A DNA stretch of 64,000 nt from Ketobacter sp. MCCC 1A13808 (GCF_009746715.1 NZ_VRKW01000005.1:216343-280342); one strand, 5' to 3'. Shown: positions 1 through 9,134, counted from the stretch's first letter. Translations and numbers: made by a program. Notes: a model not told the origin generated them from the sequence alone.

Positions 1-1597
1 TACGTTGTACTCTTGTAACCTGTTTTTTGCTTGGCCCTCAGCTGAGCTATGGCGAACTGGTGAATAACCTGACGATTGGCAACCCTATCGCGTTGGCTTT
101 GGGCAACGCAGTCACTGCAGATCCACCAGGCGTGGATTCCATCCATTTTAATCCTGCTGGCCTGGCGCGCTTAAAAGGTCGCGAAGCCCTCTTTAAAGTC
201 GCTGCGGCCAGTTTCAACTTCGATGTAGAGTTTGGGCATTTTTCACCACAGGCACAGGCAGAGATTGATAAGTGGGGATACGACGACTCCGTTGACAACA
301 CCCGTAGTCAGGCAGATAGCATTTATTTGAAAGTCCCCTTTGTGGGTGGAAGAACCGAATGGCCTCTTGATTTTTTGGTGGTGCCCACGGGCGGCGCTTC
401 TTTTGCTCCGGAAGGGGCCAATTACACAATAGGGACAGCCGCGTACTCGCCTATGGCCGCCGGTTATGGCCGAAACGAGGATAACCCGGGGCGATTCATG
501 GGGCGCGAGATGGCGCTTACCCGCATTACTTATTTTTCTCCCACCATTGGCTTCAAGTTAAACGACGAATGGTCGATTGGGGCGGGTATCCACTTTTCCT
601 ACCAAGGCATTTCAGCTTTCACCGATCTGCGGGTGCCCAACGTAGCCCTTGCTGTGGTCGATAATTTGTTGCAGCAGCTGGGTTCGCAAGCCAATTGCTT
701 GGGCTTGAGCGCTTGCGAAGGGGCTTTCGGCCCGTTTGATCAGGCGGCTACTTTGGAGGTGTGGATGTGGAAACCGGGCTCAGCACGACCTTTTCATTTG
801 GTTTGCTGTGGGAGCCGACATCTTGGTTGACCTGGGGCATGGTGTACGAGAGTGAAGCCATGAACCGAATGAAGGGTTCCTATCGGATGACTTATTCTGA
901 CGCTTGGCAAGCGGTCTTTGGTGGTTTAAATCGTGATGTTCCCTCTTTGGTCCGGCTTCTGGGACTGCCCAACGGCTTACAAAACTCACCGGATGGCGTC
1001 GGCATACAAACCGGAGATGCGAGGGTAAACTTAAAAACGCCAGCTCACTTTTCTACCGGAATCAGTGTTCAGATACTTCCCGCGTGGAAGTTCAATATGG
1101 ATGCAAAATGGACCGATTGGGAAGTTTGGGACGGTTTGCATATCGACTTTGATGAGCCGCAGGAATTTGCCAGGCTGGCCAGCGTGATCGCTCCCAAGTA
1201 CTCTGATATCGATAAGTTGATTATACCGCGTCACTACGAAAGCGTATGGAACTTTGCTTTTGGCGTTGAGCATCAGTATAGCGACCGCCTAACACTGCGA
1301 GCGGGCTGGGAACCTCGAAAATCCTCAATTCCCTGGCACAAGCAGGATGTGTTATTGCCTATCGGTGATGGGAATTTATATTCTATTGGCTTCGGCTATG
1401 ACTGGAAAAAAGAACAGCACTTTGATTTTGCGTTGGGCTATTACCACACTGAAGCTAATGTGCCTGCAGGAAGCAGCACTAACGCAAACAGTGAGGATCA
1501 GCTAACCAACTTTTTATATAACCCTTATGCCGGATTAACCTTTACGTCAGAAATTACGGCGTATCTCGTAGAGTTCAGTTACAACTGGCAATTTTAA
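1..1597 (+). pseudogene. FadL/OmpP1-type outer-membrane transporter, frameshifted, 5' end outside window
   Basis: Members of this family are beta-barrels that carry hydrophobic substrates such as long-chain fatty acids across the outer membrane. The N-terminal part shows the family plug region (HFNPAGLARL, ALGNAVTADP). The reading frame is open to the left edge, so the true start and signal peptide lie outside the window. The first frame runs to a stop at 830, but similarity to a barrel resumes in another frame from about 761 (GLSTTFSFGLLWEPTSW) and runs to 1597, ending in an aromatic barrel strand (FSYNWQF). Removing two bases from the GTGTGG run near 755-765 joins the frames as LEVDVETG. 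This is either a real inactivating +2 insertion or a sequence error; everything else looks intact. The substrate is not known. Confidence 0.8.
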
Positions 1598-1645
1598 ATA
1601 AGCAAAGCCCTTCTATTGAAAGTTCCGTTAAGCTAGCCTTGGCAG

Positions 1646-2197
1646 ATGATTGAAATTTTATGTATTCGCCATGGCCAGGCCGCCGCTAGCTGGCAAGAAA
1701 ACCCTGACCCCGGATTAAGCGAGGAGGGAACTCGTCAAGCACTGGGTCTAGTCCCGGTCCTACGCCAGGAAAAGATCCGGAGCATAATCAGTAGCCCCAT
1801 GCAGCGTACTCGGCAAACGGCAAGCCCCCTATGTAAAGCGCTGCATCTGCCGGTTACGATTGATAACAACTTTTGTGAAATTCCTACGCCAGCGCTGGTG
1901 CCTTTGGAAAAGCGGCTAGACTGGTTACGGGCAAGCTCTCATTTAAAATGGCCGCAACTGGAAGAGGGTTTGCACCGATGGCGTGATAACATCCTGAACT
2001 CTATCAGAGCCATTCAAACGCCTACGATCATCGTAACTCATTTTATGGTGCTCAATGTTGTCGTCGGCAGTATCCGGGGCGATGTTAAGCTAGTAAACTA
2101 CCGACCCGATTATTGTTCGGTGCTTAGGTTAGGCCTGACTGAACAGCAGATCGTTCTTCTAGACCTTGGTTCGCAGGCTCAAAGCCGCCTTTTATAA
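1646..2197 (+). CDS. histidine phosphatase family protein (SixA-like)
   Basis: Small phosphoglycerate-mutase-like histidine phosphatase of 183 residues. The catalytic RHG triad lies at residues 8-10 (IRHGQ), a conserved arginine follows in MQRTRQTA, and the second histidine is in IVTHFMVLN near residue 132. Proteins of this size and layout are often called SixA, which dephosphorylates the HPt domain of ArcB in E. coli, but the substrate here cannot be told from sequence. The gene ends directly against the next start (TAA then ATG), so the two are almost certainly co-transcribed and translationally coupled. The family call is firm, the SixA role is not. Confidence 0.85.
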   Translation: MIEILCIRHGQAAASWQENPDPGLSEEGTRQALGLVPVLRQEKIRSIISSPMQRTRQTASPLCKALHLPVTIDNNFCEIPTPALVPLEKRLDWLRASSHLKWPQLEEGLHRWRDNILNSIRAIQTPTIIVTHFMVLNVVVGSIRGDVKLVNYRPDYCSVLRLGLTEQQIVLLDLGSQAQSRLL

Positions 2198-2488
2198 ATG
2201 ACTTCAACGCAAATTCTTTATACAGAATTCGAAATATATATTCCCTACAGTCAGTCCCTCAAACAAAAACGCCAGATTATAAATCGGGTGCGAGATCGAA
2301 TTCACAATCAATTTAATGTCTCCATTGCTGAGGTCGCTTTTCTGGATGAATGGCAACGTGCAGGTATGGCGCTGGTGATGGTGGGGAATGCCCGCCCGCC
2401 GCTGGAAAAACGATTGTCCGATATCGAACAGTATTGCATTGAACGTATCGACGCAGAGTTGATGTGGTTGAACCGAGAGTGGCTTTAG
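2198..2488 (+). CDS. DUF503 domain protein (YlxP-like)
   Basis: A 96-residue protein matching the small DUF503 family by length and by the SLKQKRQIINRVRDRI helix followed by a FNVSIAEV strand. DUF503 proteins often sit in translation-related operons and have no settled biochemical role. The start codon abuts the stop of the histidine phosphatase, which implies a two-gene operon. No signal peptide or membrane segment is visible, so it is probably cytoplasmic. Confidence 0.8.
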   Translation: MTSTQILYTEFEIYIPYSQSLKQKRQIINRVRDRIHNQFNVSIAEVAFLDEWQRAGMALVMVGNARPPLEKRLSDIEQYCIERIDAELMWLNREWL

Positions 2489-2540
2489 ACGAAATCGGCT
2501 AACGTATTGAGGTGTGGGTCAGTCCGGGATCCCGTTTAGT

Positions 2541-2645
2541 ATGTTTATTCTAAAAATAGTTGGTAACCTGCTTTTCATGGTGGTGATGGAAATGCTTATC
2601 CCGCCTCAGAATTTGGTTGTGCCGACCGATCCTGTTGTTGAATGA
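2541..2645 (+). CDS. possible 34-residue hydrophobic small protein
   Basis: An ATG-started frame of 34 codons with a hydrophobic first half (MFILKIVGNLLFMVVMEML) and a short polar tail ending in PTDPVVE. It lies alone in the 490-bp space between the DUF503 gene and the porin, about 40 bases before a good Rho-independent terminator, so a short transcript would end just after it. The upstream GGGA is about 10 bases from the ATG and is a weak ribosome-binding site. It may be a single-pass membrane peptide or chance; no family is recognised. Confidence 0.25.
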   Translation: MFILKIVGNLLFMVVMEMLIPPQNLVVPTDPVVE

Positions 2646-2684
2646 AACGTACTTTCTCGCCCGGACCTCATCGGGCATTCCCTT

Positions 2685-2712
2685 TGCCCGCCTCCCAGCG
2701 GGCATTTTTTTT
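2685..2712 (+). terminator. Rho-independent terminator
   Basis: Seven-pair stem TGCCCGC/GCGGGCA with a six-base loop followed by eight Ts. It ends transcription from the DUF503 side. The remaining 2713-2980 stretch holds only the leader of the porin gene; no further gene is visible there. Confidence 0.85.
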
Positions 2713-2980
2713 GTCTGATTAATAACCCTAGAAAACACCCTTAAAGCTTAAATTGCAGGCGTTCTATGACTGTTTATTCTGATTAATAAATGAGCTTTTT
2801 GAGGTGTTTCTTCATTAAATCATAAGGTTGTGGCCTATTTTTTGTGATTTTTTTGGATGTTGTCGCTATATGGCCTATTCTTGGATAGACAGCAGAGGTC
2901 TTTCATTGTTATTACCATGCTGCCAGTCCATTTTCGGTAATAACTGGGATTTTTGTCGACACAAACTAAAGGAATCACCA

Positions 2981-4501
2981 ATGGTTAAGAAGAAAGCGAC
3001 CTTAGCCTTGTTGCCCTTCACTCTATGCTTCTCCAGTGCGACGGTATTAGCCGCAACCACCGCAGAACTGGAGAGCAGGCTAGAGCAACAAGAACAGCAA
3101 ATTAAACGCCTGGAAAATCGCCTTAAAGGCACCAGAGCTGCCGTGAAAGAAAACAGAACCCGCATGGCCGATCAGTCCGATCGTTTGAAAATCAATGGAT
3201 TTTTCTCCGGCGGTTTTGCCACGAATGACGGCGATGATCTTGTGTTGACCAGCAATGGAATTGGTGACGATTACAATTCTTCCTCGGTCACCAAGTTCGG
3301 TGTTCAGATGACCTTCGAAGTTAGCGACAACATTTCGGCGACCGGTCAGCTTACCAGCAAAGGGCTGGACGATTACAACGTTGAAGCGACCTGGGCTTAT
3401 CTGGATTACGAAGTTACAGACGATTTTAAATTGCGCTTGGGGCGTACCCGTCTCCCTTATTATCTAATGTCGGAATACCTGGATGTAGGTTATGCCTATC
3501 CATGGGTTAGACCTCCGATTGAACTCTATAATCTTCCGATTACCGAGACTGACGGTTTAACCGCTTTCTATGATTTGGCTGTCGGGCCGGTGAATGTAAC
3601 GTTTCAATTATATGGTGGTAGCACCAGCGGATACACGAAAGAGCTGAATGCGTCTTTCACTAATAACAATCAGTGGTCTTTTGTCACGCAAGCCGACGTA
3701 TCGGACTTCACCTTCCGCGTGGCCTACAGTACTTCCAAATTGCAATTGACGGATCTGGGTGTCGAGGGTGATCCCGGATATGATCTGTTGTACGGTATAA
3801 ATGGCGCAATTGCTGTTGGTAGTGGCATCGCGGGCTTGGCACCAGCTCTGGGCACCGCACCTACAATATCATCCGTTGGGTTGGATAATCACAAAGTTGA
3901 GTATTTGTCTGGTGCAATTTCCTACGACAATGGATCATTGCTTGTGATGGGTGAAATTGCCAATCTCCAGGTCGAAAATATTTTTCAGCCCGCTGGTGAT
4001 AGTGGCTATGTTACCGTAGGCTACCGATTCGGTAAGTGGATGCCACATTTGACGTTCGCCAAAACCTACACTGATAGTGACAGCGACGAGAAGTTCCATA
4101 CCCAAATGGCGTATCTCGATACGCTGGATACGGCATTGGCAGGCCCCTTGGCGGCGACCACCATTCCCGGAGTGGGTCTTACTGGCGCTGAATACGCTGC
4201 AATTAACACGCAGCTCAGGAATGGTATATCGGGCCTGATCCGGCAACAGCAATCCTACACCCTGGGTCTCAACTACGATCTTTCCAGTCGGGTAAAAGTG
4301 AAAGGTGAAGTCGCCTTTTACGAAGGATTCGGTGAAAACGAGGTCATGACGGGGTTCGTTCCGGGAGGACCGTTAGGTGTCACACCAACGTACGGTAGTG
4401 CGCCTGGTATCGGCCTGTTCAGTCAGACCGACACGACCAATCGCGCCACTGTGGGTAATCACACGGCGATTTATTCATTCTCAGTCGACGCTGTATTTTA
4501 A
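2981..4501 (+). CDS. outer-membrane porin with N-terminal coiled coil
   Basis: A 506-residue beta-barrel precursor. The start at 2981 is preferred over upstream in-frame starts because AAAGGA lies eight bases before it and it opens a clean signal peptide (MVKKKATLALLPFTLCFSSA, cleavage near VLAA). Residues about 25-60 form a heptad coiled coil (ELESRLEQQEQQIKRLENRL), as in trimeric DcaP-like or OprP/OprO-like porins. The rest alternates short amphipathic strands with loops rich in Asp, Gly, Ser and Thr, and it ends with a typical terminal strand (SFSVDAVF). The next gene starts within 12 bases and encodes a PstS-like protein, which suggests anion or phosphate uptake, but specificity cannot be read from the sequence. 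Confidence 0.75.
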   Translation: MVKKKATLALLPFTLCFSSATVLAATTAELESRLEQQEQQIKRLENRLKGTRAAVKENRTRMADQSDRLKINGFFSGGFATNDGDDLVLTSNGIGDDYNSSSVTKFGVQMTFEVSDNISATGQLTSKGLDDYNVEATWAYLDYEVTDDFKLRLGRTRLPYYLMSEYLDVGYAYPWVRPPIELYNLPITETDGLTAFYDLAVGPVNVTFQLYGGSTSGYTKELNASFTNNNQWSFVTQADVSDFTFRVAYSTSKLQLTDLGVEGDPGYDLLYGINGAIAVGSGIAGLAPALGTAPTISSVGLDNHKVEYLSGAISYDNGSLLVMGEIANLQVENIFQPAGDSGYVTVGYRFGKWMPHLTFAKTYTDSDSDEKFHTQMAYLDTLDTALAGPLAATTIPGVGLTGAEYAAINTQLRNGISGLIRQQQSYTLGLNYDLSSRVKVKGEVAFYEGFGENEVMTGFVPGGPLGVTPTYGSAPGIGLFSQTDTTNRATVGNHTAIYSFSVDAVF

Positions 4502-4513
4502 GGGGGAATGGAT

Positions 4514-4945
4514 ATGAACGTTAAAACTCAAATAGGAAGAGCGCTTGGTGCAGTTGGTTTTTTGATAGCTGCTGGTTTTGCATCTGCTGAGGTCGTTGTT
4601 GTGGTTAATTCTGCGTCTGCAGTGCAGCAAGCTTCCGCTTCGGAAATACAACAGGTGTATCTGGGCAAGCGTAACGATATCGGCGGTGCCAGTCTTACTC
4701 CGGTCGATGTGTCAGAAGGCAGCGAGATAAGAACTATTTTTTACGATAAGGTAATTGATAAAGATCCGGCTCAGCTGAACGCCTATTGGTCTCGATTAAT
4801 TTTCACCGGTAAGGGTAAACCACCCAAGCAGTATTTTGACGAAGCAGAAGTGGTTGAAGTAATCCTGGAAAACGAAGATAGCATCGGGTATATCGATGCG
4901 GCCGGAGTGACGGAAGGTTTACGGGTTATCTATACCGTTAAATAA
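4514..4945 (+). CDS. small PstS-like periplasmic phosphate-binding-family protein
   Basis: About 143 residues with a signal peptide (GAVGFLIAAGFASA). The mature part has the short PBP-like layout found in brief PstS homologues: VVVVNSASAVQQASASEIQQVYLGK, then FYDKV, YWSRLIFTGKGKPPK and the closing NEDSIGYID. It is about half the length of a true PstS, so it is a one-lobe relative. ATG 4514 is chosen over 4508 because AGGGGG, which overlaps the porin stop, is correctly spaced only for 4514. Pairing with the porin suggests a shared periplasmic or outer-membrane role. No Pst permease genes are nearby. Confidence 0.7.
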   Translation: MNVKTQIGRALGAVGFLIAAGFASAEVVVVVNSASAVQQASASEIQQVYLGKRNDIGGASLTPVDVSEGSEIRTIFYDKVIDKDPAQLNAYWSRLIFTGKGKPPKQYFDEAEVVEVILENEDSIGYIDAAGVTEGLRVIYTVK

Positions 4946-4962
4946 TTCGGCAGCCACGGTTG

Positions 4963-4993
4963 AAAAGCCGCGTTAGTTGTCAACGCGGCTTTT
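4963..4993. terminator. bidirectional terminator between convergent genes
   Basis: Twelve-pair stem AAAAGCCGCGTT/AACGCGGCTTTT with a seven-base loop. It is flanked by T-rich sequence on the plus side and supplies a T run on the minus side, so it can serve both the PstS-like gene and the DUF2804 gene. Confidence 0.85.
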
Positions 4994-5006
4994 CTTTTTC
5001 TGCAGG

Positions 5007-6044
5007 CTACCACTTGGCGTAATGGTCTTCAGCCAACCCTGTTACACGCTCCAGCACTATTTTTTTGCCGCTATCGCAGGTCAGTGTGCCAGAATATTTA
5101 CCCGGTAACTGACTGAAGTTGGACGCGACGAAAACCGCATTAACTTTTTCATTAAAATTTCCTTCCGGAATAAACTTCAGATCTACTTGGCTATTTTCAG
5201 TCGTGATCGTCCAGGGTTGCATCCGGTTAAATCGATTAAACTGAAAAATAGCCGGGCCCACACGATTTAGTTTTCCATCGATCCAGAAACCATTTTCGTT
5301 ATATTCCGTTTCGTTTACACCGGCTGCCAGATTGAGGCCAACCGTTCTCCCGGCATTATCGGTGCCGCATAAGCTCGCCCAGTTCCATGCCGTTTCGCGG
5401 CGCATATAGCCACAACTCCAGTCGCTGCTACCCAGAAAATTATCACTTTCCACAGTGATGTTTCTGCCTCCCCAGGCGATAACGCCGGAAGCAGTTAATC
5501 CGGTAAGCTTTTCTGTAAAAGCCCAACCGTTGTAGCCCGCGCGGGTACACACCGCCAGAGGCTGAAGCTGTTCGGGTTGTGTCAGTACCAAGTCGACGGC
5601 AATCTGCTTGTTGAGGCGGGCGGTAAGGTGATACTGGTTGGGTGCATCGGTGGCAATAATTTCGAACTGATTGCGACCTTTGATAAAATAACTACGGCCA
5701 TTGTGAGGCTGGTTGGAGAGCTGGCATCGTAATCCCATGGGTTGTGTAAAGCGCTGGGTGCTCATTGTGCGGGATTCGCTGTCAAACAGATAAATAAACG
5801 CGGTGGCGGCATATCGCACATCGGCGATGGCGCATGCCAGCACGTAGCGATCACTTTGCACGGTCAAGAATTGAAATTGGTTCAGGCCAAAGTGTTTCTG
5901 AAGGCGGGAGGCGGGGCGATCCATAACCGTCCGATAATCGAAATCGGCGTGGTTAATTTCCTTCATTGACTGGGTAAAACAACCATATTGAGGTTGCCCA
6001 TCCGGCCGAATCAACTTATCGTATGCGGTTTTGTTAAACGACAT
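5007..6044 (-). CDS. DUF2804 domain protein
   Basis: A 345-residue protein recognised as DUF2804 by its overall length and the conserved closing stretch GLAEDHYAKW, plus internal motifs AWNWASLCG and NENGFWIDG. The family is widespread in bacteria and some eukaryotes and has no established reaction. No signal peptide is visible. It is divergent from the SirB2 gene, with a 20-bp space between starts, so the two likely share a promoter region. Confidence 0.75.
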   Translation of the reverse strand: MSFNKTAYDKLIRPDGQPQYGCFTQSMKEINHADFDYRTVMDRPASRLQKHFGLNQFQFLTVQSDRYVLACAIADVRYAATAFIYLFDSESRTMSTQRFTQPMGLRCQLSNQPHNGRSYFIKGRNQFEIIATDAPNQYHLTARLNKQIAVDLVLTQPEQLQPLAVCTRAGYNGWAFTEKLTGLTASGVIAWGGRNITVESDNFLGSSDWSCGYMRRETAWNWASLCGTDNAGRTVGLNLAAGVNETEYNENGFWIDGKLNRVGPAIFQFNRFNRMQPWTITTENSQVDLKFIPEGNFNEKVNAVFVASNFSQLPGKYSGTLTCDSGKKIVLERVTGLAEDHYAKW

Positions 6045-6064
6045 TTCTCTCTCTGGGGTAATCT

Positions 6065-6451
6065 ATGTATCTTGCATTCAAGCACAGCCACATGATGTTC
6101 GCTGTGATCAGTGGTTTATTATTTTTGATCCGGGGTTTTTGGATGATGGCAAATTCCGGAATGCTGCAGAAAAAGTGGGTGAAGATTCTACCTCATGTTA
6201 ATGACACGCTCTTGTTACTGTGTGCCATTGTTTTGTGTGTGATGTCGCAGCAATATCCGATTCAGCAAGATTGGCTGACAGTAAAGGTAGTGGCTTTGAT
6301 CGCCTATATAGTGTTGGGTGTGGTAGCCCTGAAGCGGGGTAAAACCAAAACGATTCGTATTGTGGCGTTTTTTGCTGCCTTGCTGGCCTTCATCTTCACT
6401 ATGTCCGTGGCTCGCACGCACAACCCCATGGGGTTCTTTTCACTATTGTAG
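6065..6451 (+). CDS. SirB2 family inner-membrane protein
   Basis: 128 residues with four hydrophobic helices and the family features KHSHMMFAVISG near the N-terminus, LPHVNDTLLLL in the second helix and a closing RTHNPMGF. SirB2 proteins are small integral membrane proteins whose name comes from an invasion-gene regulator locus; the molecular function is unclear. It precedes a thioesterase gene by 35 bp and could be in the same transcript. Confidence 0.85.
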   Translation: MYLAFKHSHMMFAVISGLLFLIRGFWMMANSGMLQKKWVKILPHVNDTLLLLCAIVLCVMSQQYPIQQDWLTVKVVALIAYIVLGVVALKRGKTKTIRIVAFFAALLAFIFTMSVARTHNPMGFFSLL

Positions 6452-6486
6452 CGTTTATAAATTCAGAGTTGTTATAGAGAAGCAGT

Positions 6487-7272
6487 ATGAGTGATTTTTG
6501 GAAGGATACACAGGTCACGGCCCAAGGAGATGGGCGCTTTTCAGCGCAGGTTAGCAATCGTTGGGGCGTGGGAGACATTGCGAATGGCGGATATATGATG
6601 TCTATAGCGGCAAGAGCGTTTCGTGAAGCGCTGTCGCATCCCGATCCGTTGACAATCACTGGCCATTTCGTTGAAAAGGCGGCTGCCGGGCCGGTTGAGT
6701 TGGAGGTGGATGTAATTCGAGAGGGAAATACGGTGTCCACCGGATCCTTGCGATTTATGCAGGAAGGACGTGAAAGAATCCGTTTTACAGCCAGTTATGG
6801 TGATTTGGATAAAACCGCTGGCACCACCTGGGTGGGGGATCAACCTCCGGTCATAAATAGGGATACCTGCCGGACCTCTCCTCGGTTTATGGCGATACAT
6901 GAGCGGGTGGAGCTTCTCTTTTCAGCCACCACCGCCGAATGGTTGAGAGGGAAAACGATTGATCGGCCAGAACATGAGCTGTTTGCTTTTTTCCGCGATG
7001 GCACTGAACCCGATGTGATGTCGCTGCCTTTCTTTTCTGATTGCGTGCCACCCACGACGTTTTCCAAATATGGGGCGGTGGGATGGGTGCCGACGCTTGA
7101 ATTAACCGTACAGGTTCGGGCCAAGCCAGCGCCGGGTGACCTGACCTGTCGTTTCAAAACCCGCTATCTGATAAATGGCTTAATGGAGGAGGATGGCGAG
7201 ATCTGGGATTCTCGGGGTAAACTGGTTGCGCTAAGCAGGCAGTTGGCTAAGTATCGTGGTGGCGCGTTGTAG
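6487..7272 (+). CDS. acyl-CoA thioesterase, double hot-dog (TesB-like)
   Basis: 261 residues built as two hot-dog halves. The first holds WGVGDIANGGYMMSIAARAF and ITGHFVEKAAAGP, the second GWVPTLELTVQVRAKP and MEEDGEIWDSRGKLVALSRQ. This layout is typical of the acyl-CoA thioesterase family related to TesB and FcoT-type proteins, which release fatty acids from CoA. It lies beside a broken SDR gene and an acyl-CoA dehydrogenase, which fits lipid metabolism. The start has AGAGAAGCAG upstream. Chain-length preference is not predictable. Confidence 0.75.
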   Translation: MSDFWKDTQVTAQGDGRFSAQVSNRWGVGDIANGGYMMSIAARAFREALSHPDPLTITGHFVEKAAAGPVELEVDVIREGNTVSTGSLRFMQEGRERIRFTASYGDLDKTAGTTWVGDQPPVINRDTCRTSPRFMAIHERVELLFSATTAEWLRGKTIDRPEHELFAFFRDGTEPDVMSLPFFSDCVPPTTFSKYGAVGWVPTLELTVQVRAKPAPGDLTCRFKTRYLINGLMEEDGEIWDSRGKLVALSRQLAKYRGGAL

Positions 7273-7294
7273 TTTGCTTGCCGGATTCAGGCGG

Positions 7295-7904
7295 TCAACG
7301 GTTGCCAAGATTGGTCATCATTTTAATCATGGCATCCTGGCCGTTCTCCGGGTGGTCTGCATCAGTAAAGTCGACCACCTGACCCCACTGTTCGTTGACG
7401 TCGTCTGCAGTGAAACCATCGCTCAGCTTGAAGCCGATACCCTTTTGAAGCCGATACCCTTACAACGTTCCCAGCGTAACCGGCCCATCCATCCGGCCCC
7501 GACCTCATATAGCCCGCCACTTTCAGTGCTGTTCTCATCGCACAGTTTAATCACCAGCGGAGTGACATATTCGGTCATTTTTGCAAAGCTTTTATCCCTT
7601 AGGATGCCTGCATTGTTAATAACTACATCAATACGACCGAAATTATCCATTACGGTTTGAACAATTTTGTCACCGTCGATAACGGAGTCGTCACTAGCGA
7701 CCGCTTCGCCACCGCTGGCTATGATTTCTTCGACCACTGCATCGGCTGCGCTTTGCCGCCACCGTCACCGGCCGCATTACCACCCAGATCATTGACCACC
7801 ACTTTGGCGCCGCGTCGCGCAAATTCCATCGCATGACTTTTACCCAAACCGTTGGCTGCTCCGGTAACGATTACGACGCGTTCGTCAAAGCGAATTGCAG
7901 CCAT
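7295..7904 (-). pseudogene. broken short-chain dehydrogenase (SDR, hydroxyacyl-CoA type)
   Basis: The N-terminus is a normal SDR nucleotide-binding fold ([27 protein letters not shown]), closest in style to the 3-hydroxyacyl-CoA dehydrogenase unit of multifunctional beta-oxidation proteins. Three lesions follow. Near 7740-7760 the frame shifts by two bases; dropping GC restores [17 protein letters not shown]. After INNAGILRDKSFAKMTE the text jumps straight to a near-C-terminal segment (YVTPLVIKLCDENSTE), so about 90-105 codons with the catalytic Tyr-x3-Lys are missing. Then a perfect 17-bp tandem duplication shifts the frame again; with one copy removed the tail reads GFKLSDGFTADDVNEQWGQV and ends at 7295 with NLGNR. 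The start has a good GGAG site. The gene cannot give an active enzyme. Confidence 0.9.
7428..7461. repeat. 17-bp perfect tandem duplication
   Basis: TTGAAGCCGATACCCTT occurs twice head to tail at 7428-7444 and 7445-7461. Its length is not a multiple of three, so it breaks the 3' end of the SDR reading frame. It looks like a slippage duplication. Confidence 0.95.
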
Positions 7905-7997
7905 GGTGGTCTCCAGTGCTTCTTATTTTATTTTTATATTGAGTTTCCCTCTTGCAGACAGCTGAAAGGCAACTGTCTGCAGCTAGCCCTTTGCTGA

Positions 7998-9134
7998 CTA
8001 CAGACCAAGCCCTCGACCTATGATTTCCTTCATGATTTCATTGGTTCCAGCGAAGATCGGAGTAATACGAGCATCTACATAGGCACGAGCGATGGGGTAC
8101 TCCATCATATAGCCTGCACCGCCGTGGAATTGAACGCCTTGGTCGACTACCCGGTTATATAAATCTGTGCACCACCATTTAGCCATGCTGGCTTCGTCCG
8201 GAGCCAATTTGCCCTCGGATAACTTCATCACCAGACTGTCTACGAACACCTGTCCAATGGTGATTTCGGTTTTCATTTCCGCCATTTTAAAACGCGTGTT
8301 CTGAAATTTGCCGATGGGTTTGCCGAACGCGGTGCGCTCTTTGACAAATTTCAGGGTTTCATTGAAGGCAAAGTGCGATCCGCCGATGGCGCCTAATGCT
8401 GTGACCAACCGCTCCTGCGCCAGCTTTTGCATCAGGTAGATAAAACCCTGACCGGGTTGACCCAAAACATCGGTTTTAGGCACTACCACGTTTTCAAAAA
8501 ATAACTCGGCGGTATCCTGGGATTTCATTCCCATTTTCTTAAGGTTGCGGCCTCGATTAAAGCCCTCGGCACCGCGCGGCACACAGACCAGAGTGATGCC
8601 TTCGGGGGCTTTGGCAACCACCACGACCAGGTCGGAGATAATACCGTTACTGATATAGGTCTTGGAGCCATTCAGAATATAGTGGTCGCCTTTGTCTTCC
8701 AGTTTGGATTTGATAGCTTGCAAATCACTGCCGGTATCGGGCTCGGTCATCGCAATAGCCAGGATGGTTTCCCCGCTGCAGACGCCGGGTAACCAGCGGC
8801 TCTTTTGTTCTTCATTGGCATAGGCGGTGAGGTAGGGGGCAATTACATCGTTATGCAGGCCCAGGGCAAAACCGGATTCACCAATATGTGCCAGCTCTTC
8901 GATCATGATCTGTGAGTAGCGAAAATCGTCCAGGCTGAGGCCGCCGTACTCTTCGTCTACGTTGGGTGCCAGAAAGCCATTCTCACCGGCTTTTTCCCAG
9001 ATCTCCCGGTCTACGATACCCTGCTCAAGCCATTTTTCCTGATAAGGCACGATTTCTTCTTCACAGAACCGGCGAAAGTTCTCGCGGAATACATTATGTT
9101 CTTCTTCGAATATGGCTCTGTTGTCTTGACTCAT
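7998..9134 (-). CDS. acyl-CoA dehydrogenase, long-chain (ACADL-like)
   Basis: A 378-residue FAD-dependent acyl-CoA dehydrogenase that makes trans-2-enoyl-CoA in the first beta-oxidation step. Visible landmarks are the flavin loop AMTEPDTGSDLQ, NGSKTYISNG, ERTAFGKPIG, QFHGGAGYM and the closing GTNEIMKEIIGRGL. The usual EGT glutamate is an alanine here (FAGTNEI), while a glutamate is present in LAQERLVTA; this arrangement is known for long-chain and isovaleryl-type enzymes and supports the long-chain call. ATG 9134 is preferred to upstream starts because GGAG precedes it by five bases and MSQDNRAIFEEEH fits family N-termini. It is divergent from an AraC-type regulator, a likely controller. Confidence 0.9.
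   Translation of the reverse strand: MSQDNRAIFEEEHNVFRENFRRFCEEEIVPYQEKWLEQGIVDREIWEKAGENGFLAPNVDEEYGGLSLDDFRYSQIMIEELAHIGESGFALGLHNDVIAPYLTAYANEEQKSRWLPGVCSGETILAIAMTEPDTGSDLQAIKSKLEDKGDHYILNGSKTYISNGIISDLVVVVAKAPEGITLVCVPRGAEGFNRGRNLKKMGMKSQDTAELFFENVVVPKTDVLGQPGQGFIYLMQKLAQERLVTALGAIGGSHFAFNETLKFVKERTAFGKPIGKFQNTRFKMAEMKTEITIGQVFVDSLVMKLSEGKLAPDEASMAKWWCTDLYNRVVDQGVQFHGGAGYMMEYPIARAYVDARITPIFAGTNEIMKEIIGRGLGL

Noticed and set aside
2752..2795. Possible PhoB box ahead of the porin (CTGTTTA/CTGATTA)
   Set aside because: The two units are nine bases apart and match poorly; Pho boxes have an 11-base period.
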